Position numbers and translations under genes: made by a program
Shown here: positions 8,123 through 17,120 of the stretch, one piece after another
Position numbering within the stretch: the stretch's first letter is position 1
How the letters are laid out: every line of letters starts with the position of its first letter
Origin: Coleofasciculus sp. LEGE 07092
GTDB lineage: Bacteria; Cyanobacteriota; Cyanobacteriia; Cyanobacteriales; Coleofasciculaceae
Assembly (NCBI RefSeq): GCF_015207375.1
Contig: NZ_JADEWY010000074.1
Coordinates: 1 to 34,452, forward strand
Reading direction: 5' to 3'
Length of the DNA: 34,452 bases
The notes under the pieces: generated by a model
Database searches by the model: none
What the model saw: only the letters and a program-made list of their open reading frames with translations
What the model was told of the DNA's origin: nothing

Positions 8123-8632
8123 ATGAACAATGATGTCAGAGAGTGGTTAACCCAAATTAAGGAGCTCAAGCAGCAACTGGCAGATAGCATTAGCGATCGC
8201 AATGCTGCCAACGAAAGTGCCGCGAACTGGCGTCAGCTTTACAATACCGAAGCCCAGCAACGCCGTGCAGAAAATCGGCTAACTCAACAACAGCTTGACG
8301 CTCTCAAAGCCGAAATCTACCAACTCCAGCAGGAACGTGTTCAACTCAAATCCGACAATCCTGAAGCCGCTTCAGCAGTTGAGCAAGAAGTGGCAAAGGT
8401 GCAAACCGTTGAGGAACTCAGAGCGAAACTAACTGAAGTCATGATGGAACGCGATCGCCTGCTCGATGCCTTAAAAACCGAACAAACCAATCACGCTCAG
8501 ACTCGTAAAAGCTTAACCGCTGTCATTGGAGACACAATTGATCAATTGGCAAAGGAACGCGGTAATCGCCCTCAGAATGAAGAGACAAGGGGACAAGGAG
8601 ACGCGGGGACGCGGAGAGACGGAGATGTTTGA
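8123..8632 (+). CDS. Coiled-coil hypothetical protein
   Basis: The 169-residue product is hydrophilic and nearly all helical, with heptad-like Leu/Gln/Glu spacing from residue 1 to about 145 (for example LTQQQLDALKAEIYQLQQER). It has no Cys and no membrane segment. A long parallel coiled coil, perhaps a scaffold or filament protein, is the structural inference. The last 17 or so residues, rich in Thr, Arg, Gly and Asp, are encoded by a low-complexity repeat (8582-8629) that also supplies the stop codon, so the native C-terminus probably ended near residue 150. Two HIP1 sites lie in the gene, so it appears native. Confidence 0.75.
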   Translation: MNNDVREWLTQIKELKQQLADSISDRNAANESAANWRQLYNTEAQQRRAENRLTQQQLDALKAEIYQLQQERVQLKSDNPEAASAVEQEVAKVQTVEELRAKLTEVMMERDRLLDALKTEQTNHAQTRKSLTAVIGDTIDQLAKERGNRPQNEETRGQGDAGTRRDGDV

Positions 8633-8690
8633 GATTTTATTTTACTCATCTCCTCCGCTCCTCCGCTCCTCCGCTCCCTTGCTCCTCCGC
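8582..8690. repeat. Low-complexity repeat patch (GGAGAC- and CTCCTCCG-type units)
   Basis: The left half (8582-8629) is made of irregular GGACAAGG/GACGCGG/GGAGAGAC-like words inside the 3' end of the coiled-coil gene. The right half (8649-8690) has copies of the octamer CTCCTCCG in the opposite purine/pyrimidine sense, so the two halves could partly pair in RNA. The patch sits between the convergent ends of the 8123 gene and thrC and might act as a crude bidirectional terminator. Confidence 0.7.
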
Positions 8691-8693
8691 TAG

Positions 8694-9806
8694 TTAATTA
8701 AATCCCATTACCTCAGCAACGGCTGCTGTCGTTGGTTCAATTCCTGGTTTAAATTGATTATTACTATGTTTGATAGCCGTATCCGGGTCTTTTAAACCAT
8801 TACCCGTCAGTACGCATACGACTGTTGCCCCAGCAGGCACTTGGTCTTTGACTTTCAACAAACCCGCAACCGAGGCTGCACTCGCTGGTTCACAGAAAAT
8901 TCCTTCTTGAGATGCCAAGAGTCGATAGGCTTCGAGAATTTCAGCATCGGTGACGCTGTGAAATTGCCCCTGACTCGATTCTTGCACCGCGACGGCTTTT
9001 TCCCAACTCGCTGGGTTGCCAATCCGGATGGCTGTCGCCACGGTTTCGGGATGAATGACTCGTTTCCCTGTAACGAGGGGAGACGCCCCTTCTGCCTGAA
9101 ATCCCATCATCCGGGGCAAGCGATCGCACTTTCCTTGCTGATGGTATTGACAAAAGCCCATCCAGTATGCAGTGATATTTCCGGCATTACCAACCGGAAT
9201 GCAAAGCCAATCGGGAGCATCCCCTAGATTATCCACCACCTCAAAGGCTGCTGTCTTCTGACCTTCTAAGCGATAGGGGTTAACCGAGTTCACCAAAGTA
9301 ACGGGGTAATTAGATGCCAGTTCCTGAACAATAGCCAAGCACTCATCAAAATTCCCCTTAATCGCCAGTACCTCTGCCCCGTACAGCAATGCCTGCGCCA
9401 GCTTACCTAATGCTACATAGCCATCCGGTATGACCACGAACGCCCGCATTCCGCCGCGACGGGCATAGGCAGCGGCAGAAGCAGAAGTATTACCCGTACT
9501 GGCGCAAATGACAGCTTTTGCTCCTGCTTCCTTTGCCTTAGAGATTGCCATCGTCATACCCCGGTCTTTGAAGCTGCCGGTAGGGTTGAGACCATCATAC
9601 TTTACCAGCACCTTTACCCCTTTACCCACAGCTTTGGTCAGAGTGGGTACGGGAATTAGGGGAGTATTTCCCTCTAAGAGGGTGACAACTGGGGTTGAAT
9701 CTGTGACGGGTAAATACGGGCGATACGCCTCAATCAGACCGGGCCAGTTGAGAAGGCGGGGGGCAGTATCTCCAAAAGTAGGAGAATCGGCAGCAGACAG
9801 AGTCAT
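8694..9806 (-). CDS. thrC: Threonine synthase
   Basis: This cytosolic PLP enzyme converts O-phosphohomoserine to threonine, the last step of threonine biosynthesis. The 370-residue length fits the shorter bacterial class. [10 protein letters not shown] (45-54) leads into the PLP-lysine motif [12 protein letters not shown], with Lys80 as the Schiff-base lysine. [14 protein letters not shown] and [14 protein letters not shown] bind substrate and the PLP phosphate, and [11 protein letters not shown] lies near the C-terminus. Start ATG 9804-9806. It is the last gene of a same-strand run behind the helicase and rimO, with an 82 bp gap upstream that contains a hairpin (9841-9878), so it may be transcribed independently. 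Related threonine dehydratases share the fold, but motif spacing favours ThrC. Confidence 0.95.
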   Translation of the reverse strand: MTLSAADSPTFGDTAPRLLNWPGLIEAYRPYLPVTDSTPVVTLLEGNTPLIPVPTLTKAVGKGVKVLVKYDGLNPTGSFKDRGMTMAISKAKEAGAKAVICASTGNTSASAAAYARRGGMRAFVVIPDGYVALGKLAQALLYGAEVLAIKGNFDECLAIVQELASNYPVTLVNSVNPYRLEGQKTAAFEVVDNLGDAPDWLCIPVGNAGNITAYWMGFCQYHQQGKCDRLPRMMGFQAEGASPLVTGKRVIHPETVATAIRIGNPASWEKAVAVQESSQGQFHSVTDAEILEAYRLLASQEGIFCEPASAASVAGLLKVKDQVPAGATVVCVLTGNGLKDPDTAIKHSNNQFKPGIEPTTAAVAEVMGFN

Positions 9807-9840
9807 TAGTGATTGATCATGGGTTGATAATTGTCAATGG

Positions 9841-9878
9841 GGGTAATTGGTAAGAGGTTGGTCATTACCGAATTACCC
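9841..9878. repeat. Hairpin between helicase and thrC
   Basis: GGGTAATTGGTAA (9841-9853) pairs with TTACC-G-AATTACCC (9865-9878), giving a 13 bp stem with one bulged base. It lies after the stop of the helicase gene in its direction of transcription. No T-run follows on that strand, so it may stabilise an RNA 3' end or be a small dispersed palindrome rather than an intrinsic terminator. Confidence 0.5.
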
Positions 9879-9888
9879 ACTACCATTA

Positions 9889-11283
9889 TTAGCGCGAGCG
9901 GTTAGAAGTCACAGACTCTTGAGACTTGTTGCTGCGGCGCTTGACAGGTTTGGGACGTTCGACGGAATGCTCGAACTCCACGGCATTTAGAGGCGGTTGT
10001 GTTTGGTCGTAGACCATTTGCAACGCAGCGGCTGCGATCGCATGGGGATCGTACTCCTCACTCAACTCGTGTACGATGGGCAGGAAGGATGCCATGCGTT
10101 CGCCTGCTAGGGCTTCACGCAACTCCTCTTGCAGTTTTTCTACACGCCGCGCTTCAATTTGCGCTCGGGTTGGAATTGGGAAGATTCGCAACGTTTGCCG
10201 AACTTTGCGCTCGATTAGGTGCAGCTTGCGCCGCTCAAAGGGTTGAATCAGAGAGATTGCTATTCCCGTCTTGCCAGCGCGACCGGTACGACCGATACGG
10301 TGAATATAGCTTTCTGCCTGATCTGGCAGGTCGTAATTAATAACATGGGAGAGGTGATCGACATCCAAGCCCCGTGCGGCAATATCCGTTGCCACAACCC
10401 AGCGCACCTGACTTTGCCGGAATCGGGACAGCAATCGCTCCCGCTGGCTTTGGCTCAAGTCGCCATGGTACTCGTCTACACTGTGACCTGCCCCTTGCAG
10501 TTGGCTAGTCAGTTCTGCTGCTGACCGGCGTGTCCGCACGAATATTAACGCAGCTTCTGGGTCTTCAATTGACAAAATGGGCAGCAGAGCTTTGGACTTA
10601 GAGCTGCCCCGAGGCACCATATAAATTCGCTGCTCGATTCGCGATGGAGTGGCTTTGGATTGTTCGACGCTAAGGGTAATGGGGGATTTCAGAAATTGGT
10701 TGATCAAATCCCGAATGACACGCGGCATAGTTGCCGAGAAAAACGCCGTCTGACGTTCGACTGGTGCTTGTTTGAGGATTTTTTTGACATCATCAATAAA
10801 GCCCATGCTCAACATTTCATCGGCTTCATCGAGGACAACCCACTTAAGCTGATCAAGTTTCAAGTTACCTCGGTCGAGCAAGTCGATGACTCGTCCAGGC
10901 GTACCGACCACAATATGGACGCCCCGTTGTAAACTGCGAATTTGCCGCTCAATGGACTGACCGCCATAGACGGTCAAAATTCCCAATCGGCGGTTGCCTC
11001 TGAAGTCGCGAATTGCATCGGCAACTTGCTGTGCCAACTCCCGAGTCGGAGTCAGAATCAAGGCTTGCACACCGTGGCTGTCGGTCTCAATCCGCTCCAA
11101 CATTGGTAGGGAGAAGGCTGCGGTTTTGCCAGTACCGGTTTGAGATTGACCAACAACATCTCGTCCAGCTAGCAGTTCGGGAATGGCTTGAGCTTGAATG
11201 GTAGTAGGAGTTGTAAAACCGAGTTGTTCGAGTTGATGGACACGCTCTTCAGATAAGCCGAGGCTTTGGAAAGAAAGGGTCAT
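9889..11283 (-). CDS. crhR: DEAD-box RNA helicase, CrhR type
   Basis: This ATP-dependent RNA helicase unwinds RNA structure; the cyanobacterial relative CrhR is induced by cold and by a reduced electron-transport chain. All motifs are visible: Q motif (about residues 24-34), Walker A QTGTGKT with Lys53, PTRELAQQ (79-86), GTPGR (127-131), DEAD (152-155), SAT (183-185), VATDIAARGLD and HRIGRTGRAGKTG. The region after the core (EKLQEELREAL, GERMASFLPIV, AIAAAALQMVYDQ) is the C-terminal extension I associate with CrhR and is absent from short RhlE-type helicases. The final 40 residues are basic and disordered. The 464-residue length is slightly below the usual CrhR. The symbol rests on remembered similarity, not a search. 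Confidence 0.9.
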   Translation of the reverse strand: MTLSFQSLGLSEERVHQLEQLGFTTPTTIQAQAIPELLAGRDVVGQSQTGTGKTAAFSLPMLERIETDSHGVQALILTPTRELAQQVADAIRDFRGNRRLGILTVYGGQSIERQIRSLQRGVHIVVGTPGRVIDLLDRGNLKLDQLKWVVLDEADEMLSMGFIDDVKKILKQAPVERQTAFFSATMPRVIRDLINQFLKSPITLSVEQSKATPSRIEQRIYMVPRGSSKSKALLPILSIEDPEAALIFVRTRRSAAELTSQLQGAGHSVDEYHGDLSQSQRERLLSRFRQSQVRWVVATDIAARGLDVDHLSHVINYDLPDQAESYIHRIGRTGRAGKTGIAISLIQPFERRKLHLIERKVRQTLRIFPIPTRAQIEARRVEKLQEELREALAGERMASFLPIVHELSEEYDPHAIAAAALQMVYDQTQPPLNAVEFEHSVERPKPVKRRSNKSQESVTSNRSR

Positions 11284-11394
11284 AAGCTATTGTTTCGCTA
11301 TTGGTGTTCAGTTTTGAAAGGTTCAGTTGTCACGGGGGCAGTTGTCAGGGGTCTGTTTATCACAAACTCCAGACAAGCCAATCAGGGACTAGGC

Positions 11395-12732
11395 TTAACA
11401 GACAACTGATAAGGGACTAGGGACTACAGAACCGTAATGGTCGTAGATGTCGGCACCAGTAATTTCCACTGGCACGATTGTTCCTAGGGTGGCTTCGCCC
11501 TGGATATAGATCAATCCATCGACATCGGGAGCAAATCGAGCCGAGCGACCGATCAATTCACCGGTTGAGGGGTTTTCTTGCTCAATCAGTACATCAACCA
11601 CTTTGCCCACTTCACCCTGATTTCTTTTTGCCGAGATGGGCTGCTGAACTGCCATCAAAGCATCCCGACGATCGTCCATGATCTCTTGGGGCAGTTGGTT
11701 TGGCAATTGATAAGCAGGTGTTCCCTCTTCTGGAGAGAAGGTGAATGCACCGACGTGGTCAAACTCGTGATTCCGAATAAATTGCAGCAAATGTTCAAAA
11801 TGCTGCGCTGTTTCACCGGGAAACCCAACGATGAAGGTGGTTCTAAAAACGGCATCCGGCAGGGCAGCTTTCAGCCGCTCGATAATCGCGTCGTTCACTC
11901 GTCCCTGCCAAGGTCGGTTCATGGCACGGAGGATTTCTGGATGGGAATGCTGTAGGGGTAAATCCAGATAAGGTAGGACATTAGGGGTTTCCTGAATGGC
12001 GGCAATGACTTGCGGTGTTAACCCCGTAGGATAGGCGTAGTGCATCCGAATCCAGGGAATGTCTACTTTACCTAATGCCCGTAAAAGCTCTGCGAGTTTT
12101 GGTTCGCCGTAGAGGTCTACACCGTAATTGGTGGTGATTTGCGAGATTAAGATAATCTCTTGGACGCCCTCAGATGCCAGTTGTTTGGCTTCTGTGACTA
12201 TGGATTCAATGGTGCGCGATCGCTGGTTGCCCCTCAGATGGGGAATAATGCAGAACGCACAGCGGTAATCACATCCTTCCGCGACTCGCAGGTAAGCTAC
12301 TCCTTCTGAAGTCGTGCGATAGCGCGGCGTTGTTTCATCTGCAATGTAGGTAGGCTGGGCGGAAACTTCCTGAACTCGCTCCCCCGCTTCTGCCCGTTTT
12401 ATTACCTCAACGATTTTGTGATAATCGCCAGTTCCTACCAACGCTACGGCTTCTGGCAACTCTGCCAACAGGTCTTGCTGGAAGTGTTGAGCCATACAGC
12501 CTGCGATGACTATCCTTTTATTGGCTTCTGCCAATTCTACCAGCGTGCGGACAGATTCTGTCCGAGCTGCTTCAATAAAACTACAAGTGTTTACGATAAC
12601 ATAATCAGCTAAGTCTTCATTACTATCGACTTGATAGCCTGCTTCTACTAGCAAGCCTAACATATGTTCGGTATCGATGCGATTTTTTTCGCAACCCAGA
12701 TGAGAAATTGCAATGGTTGGCTTTTTGCCCAT
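11395..12732 (-). CDS. rimO: Ribosomal protein uS12 (Asp) methylthiotransferase
   Basis: This radical-SAM enzyme adds a methylthio group to the conserved aspartate of ribosomal protein uS12. The N-terminal MTTase domain carries the three ligands of the auxiliary [4Fe-4S] cluster (Cys14 in GCEKNRID, Cys50 in NTCSF, Cys79 in AGCMAQ). The radical-SAM motif C154-x3-C158-x2-C161 sits in [24 protein letters not shown] domain occupies the last ~65 residues. [17 protein letters not shown] and HLRGNQRSR favour RimO over MiaB. Start ATG 12730-12732. The last ~9 residues ([10 protein letters not shown]) read into a GACTAGGGACTA-type repeat at 11395-11425, so the native C-terminus may have ended near YDHYG. 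It leads the rimO/helicase/thrC run. Confidence 0.94.
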   Translation of the reverse strand: MGKKPTIAISHLGCEKNRIDTEHMLGLLVEAGYQVDSNEDLADYVIVNTCSFIEAARTESVRTLVELAEANKRIVIAGCMAQHFQQDLLAELPEAVALVGTGDYHKIVEVIKRAEAGERVQEVSAQPTYIADETTPRYRTTSEGVAYLRVAEGCDYRCAFCIIPHLRGNQRSRTIESIVTEAKQLASEGVQEIILISQITTNYGVDLYGEPKLAELLRALGKVDIPWIRMHYAYPTGLTPQVIAAIQETPNVLPYLDLPLQHSHPEILRAMNRPWQGRVNDAIIERLKAALPDAVFRTTFIVGFPGETAQHFEHLLQFIRNHEFDHVGAFTFSPEEGTPAYQLPNQLPQEIMDDRRDALMAVQQPISAKRNQGEVGKVVDVLIEQENPSTGELIGRSARFAPDVDGLIYIQGEATLGTIVPVEITGADIYDHYGSVVPSPLSVVC

Positions 12733-13060
12733 GCGGTTATATAATGACGCAGATTGGTTGGGGGAGCTGCCCGATTAAGGCTTATTTTACATCAGCGACT
12801 GTCACCCCGCTCGGCAGTGCTTTCGCGGGAGCTTTTCCACCTGCGAGGAACCTCTAAATTGACTGTTTGAGAAGTCCCTCAGCCTTCCCAGGCAGCAACG
12901 AGATGTTTTTGATCATTTCGCAAGCTTCGCCTTCTATTTTATATAAAATTTTATTAATATATGCAACACGCTACGATTATCTATGCAATCACTACCCTGA
13001 ATCCCTCATGGGAAACCATTTATGGTAGAGCAAAAGTAGCCGGTGTTTTCAGGTAGATAC
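12733..13060. other. Intergenic region between rimO and btpA
   Basis: This 328 bp divergent intergenic region should hold promoters for both genes. A hairpin CCCGC (12807-12811) with GCGGG (12827-12831) is visible. Around 12945-12965 the DNA is very AT-rich (TTTTATATAAAATTTTATTA), suitable for a promoter. I looked for SRP RNA, 6S RNA and tRNA here and cannot support any of them. Confidence 0.45.
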
Positions 13061-13909
13061 GTGAACTTACATCAGATTTTCAAGACACCGAATCCCATTA
13101 TTGGCGTTGTGCATCTGCTGCCGCTGCCAACCGCTCCCCGCTGGGGAGGGAGTCTCAAAGCTGTAATCGATAGGGCAGAGCAAGAAGCAACGGCACTCGC
13201 ATCAGGGGGAGTCGATGGCATTATCGTTGAGAATTTTTTTGACGCCCCGTTTACAAAACATCAAGTCGATCCTGTCGTCGTCAGTGCAATGACGCTGATT
13301 GTTCAGCGGCTGATGAATCTAATAACCCTGCCAGTGGGGATCAACGTTTTGCGTAATGATGCCCAGAGTGCTTTGGCAATTGCCACCTGTGTTCATGCCC
13401 AATTTATCCGGGTTAATGTTCTTACCGGAGTCATGGCAACCGATCAGGGGTTAATTGAGGGACAGGCGCATCAGCTACTCCGTTACCGTCGGGAACTTGG
13501 CAGCGATGTCAAAATCTTTGCCGATGTATTGGTCAAGCACGCACGACCTTTGGGTTCTCCGAATCTGACAACAGCCGTGCAAGAAACCATCGAACGAGGT
13601 TTGGCAGATGGCGTTATTCTTTCCGGTTGGGCGACCGGTCGCCCCCCTTCCCTAGAAGACTTGGAATTGGCATCGGCTGCTGCCAACGGCACTCCTGTGT
13701 TTATTGGCAGCGGAGCGAATTGGGAAAACATTTCCACCCTAATGCAGGCAGCAGACGGCGCAATTGTATCGAGTTCCCTGAAGCGACGAGGGAGGATTGA
13801 GCAACCTATCGATCCTATCCGCGTCAGTCAATTTGTGGAAGCGGCACGACGCAGTGTTTCTGCCAGAGCCGAACTCAAGCCCCTGTCCTCTGTCAAGTTA
13901 CATTCGTAA
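13061..13909 (+). CDS. btpA: Photosystem I biogenesis protein BtpA
   Basis: BtpA is a thylakoid-associated peripheral protein needed for stable accumulation of photosystem I reaction-centre proteins in cyanobacteria; its biochemical activity is unknown, though it has a TIM-barrel-like family signature. Recognisable blocks include NPIIGVVHLLPLPTAPRWGG, GGVDGIIVENFFDAPFTKHQ, QFIRVNVLTGVMATDQGLIE and DGVILSGWATG, then PVFIGSGANW. A GTG at 13043 is in frame, but I prefer the GTG at 13061, because the next residues (NLHQIFKTPNP) match the N-terminus remembered for this family. That gives 282 residues. It is followed by VKOR-Trx on the same strand. Confidence 0.93.
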   Translation: MNLHQIFKTPNPIIGVVHLLPLPTAPRWGGSLKAVIDRAEQEATALASGGVDGIIVENFFDAPFTKHQVDPVVVSAMTLIVQRLMNLITLPVGINVLRNDAQSALAIATCVHAQFIRVNVLTGVMATDQGLIEGQAHQLLRYRRELGSDVKIFADVLVKHARPLGSPNLTTAVQETIERGLADGVILSGWATGRPPSLEDLELASAAANGTPVFIGSGANWENISTLMQAADGAIVSSSLKRRGRIEQPIDPIRVSQFVEAARRSVSARAELKPLSSVKLHS

Positions 13910-14052
13910 GTAGATGGAGCGATTTGTCACGAACATTGACAAGTACGGGTCACTTACCTCGCCCGCTCTGCTTTGAGAGTCATATTGTGTGTGCAGGTCG
14001 CCCCTACCAATTGACCGCTAACAACCAACAACTGATAACTAACTATTTATCT

Positions 14053-15030
14053 ATGACTCGCCGACGTTCTGCCCCTTGGATTCATCGCTGGTCGCGTCCT
14101 CTGATTGGTGCGATCGCTCTTTTAGGTGCCTTAGACACTGCCTATCTTACTTTGGTTGAGCTTGGAGTGTTTAAAGAAGCCGCCCTATGCCCTACCAGTG
14201 GCGTTATAAACTGCCAAGCTGTCTTGACTAGCAGCTATGCCAAACTCTTTGGTGTGCCTTTGAGCTTGTTTGGCTTCTTGGCGTATGTTGGAATCGCCCT
14301 ATTTGCTTTTGCCCCCCAACTGCTGAAATCTTCCAATAACAAAGAACTGCGAGCTAAGGTAGAAGACTGGAGTTGGCTGCTGATATTTGCCGGTGCAACC
14401 GCCATGGTTGTATTCAGCGGCTATCTGGTCTATTTGATGTCTTTCAAAATTGGGGCATTTTGTATCTACTGTCTGGCTTCGGCGGTATGCTCTGTTGCCT
14501 TATTTGTTCTGACAATAATCGGTCGGGCTTGGGAGGATATTGGGCAGCTCTTTTTCACGGGTATTGTGGTGGGAATGGTAGCGCTGATTGGTACACTGGG
14601 TGTCTATGCTACCGGCGCTCCAGTCGCAACCTCCCAGGTTACTGACGGCGTGATTCCCCTAGCTTCGGGTACTCCAAAACCTCCCAACGGCTGGGAAATT
14701 ACGACAACCTCTAGTGAAGCTGAAATTGCTCTAGCCCGTCACCTTACCGAGGTTGGTGCTAAGGAATACGGCGCGTTCTGGTGTCCCCACTGCTTTGAAC
14801 AGAAGCAGCTATTTGGGAAGGAAGCATTTACTGAGGTTGATTACGTTGAGTGCGATCCGGCTGGCAAAAATCCTCAGCCTCAAGCCTGTCAAGGGGCTGG
14901 AATTCAATCCTATCCCTCTTGGGAAATCAACGGTAAGTTGTATCTGGGTGTTCAAACATTGAATGAACTCGCTGACCTCACTAACTATCAAGGTTCACGG
15001 GACTTTAAATATACGCTTCCAGGGCGTTAG
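14053..15030 (+). CDS. Vitamin K epoxide reductase-thioredoxin-like fusion
   Basis: This membrane oxidoreductase makes disulfides in proteins outside the cytoplasm and passes electrons to quinone, doing the job of DsbA plus DsbB. The N-terminal VKOR domain has four or five membrane segments, the loop cysteine pair Cys46 and Cys54 (CPTSGVINC) and the active-site CxxC at 137-140 (FCIYC). After a linker of about 60 residues, the C-terminal thioredoxin-like domain carries WCPHC (Cys244-Cys247) and further cysteines (YVECD, QACQG). The ATG at 14053 gives 325 residues. An upstream in-frame start at 13924 would add 43 residues that run through a repeat-like stretch (14014-14046) and is unlikely. The fusion is typical of cyanobacteria and the plant homologue LTO1. 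Confidence 0.93.
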   Translation: MTRRRSAPWIHRWSRPLIGAIALLGALDTAYLTLVELGVFKEAALCPTSGVINCQAVLTSSYAKLFGVPLSLFGFLAYVGIALFAFAPQLLKSSNNKELRAKVEDWSWLLIFAGATAMVVFSGYLVYLMSFKIGAFCIYCLASAVCSVALFVLTIIGRAWEDIGQLFFTGIVVGMVALIGTLGVYATGAPVATSQVTDGVIPLASGTPKPPNGWEITTTSSEAEIALARHLTEVGAKEYGAFWCPHCFEQKQLFGKEAFTEVDYVECDPAGKNPQPQACQGAGIQSYPSWEINGKLYLGVQTLNELADLTNYQGSRDFKYTLPGR

Positions 15031-15057
15031 GGATAATCGGTGATATTGAATTCAGTC

Positions 15058-15108
15058 GGGTGTATCTCCATTTTTTAGCCAAATTTGGGATGCACCCCCT
15101 ATTTTTTT
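15058..15108. terminator. Bidirectional intrinsic terminator between VKOR-Trx and the 15117 gene
   Basis: GGGTGTATCTCCA (15058-15070) pairs with TGGGATGCACCC (15086-15097), with one G-U pair and one bulge, across a T/A-rich loop. ATTTTTTT at 15101-15108 follows on the plus strand, giving a good Rho-independent terminator for the VKOR gene. It also lies beyond the stop of the opposing minus-strand gene. Confidence 0.75.
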
Positions 15109-15116
15109 GAAGTGAA

Positions 15117-15338
15117 TTATTGGCTTTGACCCTGTTCTAGTTGTTCGACTTCCTCTTCAGTGCGTCTATTGGGGTTTTTGGGTTCCCAATCGGGAAATAA
15201 GCCGATTAAGAATTGATTGAGGCTGGTGCGCGTGTCCCGACTTGCTTGGTTTAACGGGGCGGGAAGAACGCGATCGCCAATTGTGATAAACACCAAGGCT
15301 AGAATAAAAACTAGTCCTAGAAGATTTTTAAAACGCAT
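15117..15338 (-). CDS. Small membrane-anchored hypothetical protein
   Basis: The ATG at 15336-15338 is preceded by GGAGAGGG, a strong ribosome-binding site, and gives 73 residues. A TTG four codons upstream overlaps that site and is not the start. The protein has one N-terminal hydrophobic segment (about residues 4-20, LLGLVFILALVFITIGD), then a region with TRTSLNQFLIGLFPDWEPKN and an acidic Gln/Glu-rich tail. It looks like a single-pass or lipid-associated protein with a short soluble domain outside the cytoplasm. I recognise no named family. It lies downstream of clpX on the same strand, 107 bp from the clpX stop. Confidence 0.72.
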   Translation of the reverse strand: MRFKNLLGLVFILALVFITIGDRVLPAPLNQASRDTRTSLNQFLIGLFPDWEPKNPNRRTEEEVEQLEQGQSQ

Positions 15339-15457
15339 AACCCTCTCCAAATCAATGTGGACGAGTTGGTTTTACTGTTAGTATTCCCACAGAATCTAAG
15401 CTAGCAGCTATTCCTTATTAATTATTTATATTAGAACCAGCTTTTGCCCTTTCGCCC

Positions 15458-16801
15458 TCATGCCGACTCCGGATTAAGCAGCCAAGAGGGATGTACTAGC
15501 AGTTCACTCGTAGAGCGCTGCTCAACCATCTCTCGTGTAATGGCACAACGGGTGATATCTTTTCGGGAGGGCAACTCGTACATCACCTCTAACATCAACT
15601 CTTCTAAAATACCGCGCAGTGCTCTAGCGCCAGTTTTACGACGAGAGGCTTCTTGAGCGATCGCTCTAAGGGCTTCTGGGTGAAACTCCAAGCGGACGTT
15701 ATCCATCTTCAGCAGTTTTTGGTACTGTTTCACCAATGCATTACGAGGTTGTGTCAGAATTGCCATCATCGCTTCTTCATCTAACGCATCTACCGCTGTC
15801 AAAACGGGTAATCGACCAATTAGCTCTGGAATAATACCAAATTTTACCAAATCCTCGGCTTGCATGTGTTTGAAGAGTTCGGAGGTAGCCAGTTGCGGCG
15901 ATCGCTTTTCGCTCGGTTGAATAAAACCAATTGACTTTTTCCCCAAGCGTTGCTCTACCACTTTTTCCAAACCGACAAAGGCACCGCCGCAGATGAAGAG
16001 AATATTGCTAGTATCGAGTTGAATGCATTCTTGATAAGGATGCTTGCGTCCCCCTTGCGGTGGCACATTTACCACCGTTCCTTCCAAAATTTTCAGCAAG
16101 GCTTGCTGAACTCCCTCACCGGAAACATCTCTGGTAATTGAGGGACTTTCACTCCGACGAGCAATTTTATCAATTTCATCAATATAAACAATACCTTGCT
16201 GTGCCGTTTCCACATCGAAATCAGAAACTTGCAGCAGTCGTAGCAATATATTTTCTACATCATCCCCCACATAACCCGCTTCAGTTAGGGTGGTAGCATC
16301 AGCAACAGCAAAGGGAACATCTAACTGACTTGCTAAGGTTTGAGCTAAAAGAGTTTTACCGCAACCCGTCGGACCAATCAGAAGGATATTGGACTTTTGC
16401 AGTTTTATCTCATCATCTAGTACGTTAGCGCCCTCGGGTTCATTTTGAGCGAGATTTAAACGCTTGTAATGATTGTAAACAGCTACGGAGAGAACTTTTT
16501 TAGCTTGGTGTTGACCAATGACATACTTGTCTAGCGTTTGCTTGATTTCAACAGGTTTTGGTAGTTGATGCAAACTTCTACGGTTAGACAAGGATGGGGT
16601 TTCCTGTAGGGGGGGTTCGGCTGTCAGAGGAGGATCAAGTACTTCAGTGGATGAGTAAAATAATTCTTCCTCCAAGATTTGATTACACAGTTCCACACAT
16701 TCATCACAAATGTAAACGCTAGGACCGGCAATTAACTTGCGGACTTGTTCGGAGGACTTACCGCAAAATGAGCATCTTAAATAGGAGTCGTATTTGGACA
16801 T
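15458..16801 (-). CDS. clpX: ATP-dependent Clp protease ATP-binding subunit ClpX
   Basis: ClpX is a hexameric AAA+ unfoldase that feeds substrates to the ClpP peptidase in the cytosol. The N-terminal zinc-binding domain has Cys10/Cys13 and Cys32/Cys35 (CSFC, CDEC). A linker rich in Pro/Leu (about residues 50-80) precedes the AAA+ domain with Walker A GPTGCGKT (143-150), the pore-loop [10 protein letters not shown], Walker [10 protein letters not shown] and a sensor-2 region near GARALR. The IGF tripeptide that docks ClpP is present in KKSIGFIQ. The length of 447 residues is normal and the ATG at 16799-16801 is clear. Neither clpP nor tig, the usual partners in cyanobacteria, lies upstream within this window. 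Confidence 0.97.
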   Translation of the reverse strand: MSKYDSYLRCSFCGKSSEQVRKLIAGPSVYICDECVELCNQILEEELFYSSTEVLDPPLTAEPPLQETPSLSNRRSLHQLPKPVEIKQTLDKYVIGQHQAKKVLSVAVYNHYKRLNLAQNEPEGANVLDDEIKLQKSNILLIGPTGCGKTLLAQTLASQLDVPFAVADATTLTEAGYVGDDVENILLRLLQVSDFDVETAQQGIVYIDEIDKIARRSESPSITRDVSGEGVQQALLKILEGTVVNVPPQGGRKHPYQECIQLDTSNILFICGGAFVGLEKVVEQRLGKKSIGFIQPSEKRSPQLATSELFKHMQAEDLVKFGIIPELIGRLPVLTAVDALDEEAMMAILTQPRNALVKQYQKLLKMDNVRLEFHPEALRAIAQEASRRKTGARALRGILEELMLEVMYELPSRKDITRCAITREMVEQRSTSELLVHPSWLLNPESA

Positions 16802-17039
16802 ATTAAAATCTTAGCTGTTGGGATGGTGACAACAGAGCAGTCGGCAGGAAAGTTCTAGTGTACCAAGTCAGCTTAGTAGAGGAACTCAATAAAATCTCTT
16901 TATTACCATTGTGGCGCAATTGAGACACTAACTTCTCAGGCATTTCCTCACCCTGGGGTTTCTTGTTAGGCAGGGATGTGGGGGGACAGAGAAGTTGTTT
17001 TTGGCACCTAGGCAGCAGCCCTCAGTCCTGAGATTTATT

Positions 17040-17053
17040 ATCAATTAATTGAT
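17040..17053. promoter_or_regulatory. Palindrome upstream of the PerR-type gene
   Basis: ATCAATTAATTGAT is a perfect 14 bp palindrome, 30 bp upstream of the 7-1-7 element and 67 bp before the start codon. It could be a second operator or part of the promoter. Its role is inferred only from symmetry and position. Confidence 0.35.
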
Positions 17054-17082
17054 TTTCTTGCAAATAAGAGGGATAAATTACT

Positions 17083-17097
17083 ATTATTGTCAATAAT
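17083..17097. promoter_or_regulatory. Candidate PerR/Fur box (perfect 7-1-7 inverted repeat)
   Basis: ATTATTG-T-CAATAAT is a perfect 7-1-7 inverted repeat 23 bp before the start codon of the Fur-family gene. PerR and Fur boxes elsewhere have this 7-1-7 architecture and are AT-rich (for example TTATAATnATTATAA). The position suggests autoregulation, with the repressor blocking its own promoter. Confidence 0.6.
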
Positions 17098-17120
17098 GGC
17101 ATTTTCTTGAGAGAAATATC

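Noticed and set aside
12733..13060. Possible SRP, 6S or tRNA gene between rimO and btpA
   Set aside because: The SRP tetraloop motif, a cloverleaf with a T-arm and a 6S-like long closing stem could not be found on either strand.
13924..14052. N-terminal extension of the VKOR-Trx protein
   Set aside because: The 43 residues pass through a repeat-like AACTGATAACTAACT stretch and do not look like a VKOR N-terminus; the ATG at 14053 gives the family length.
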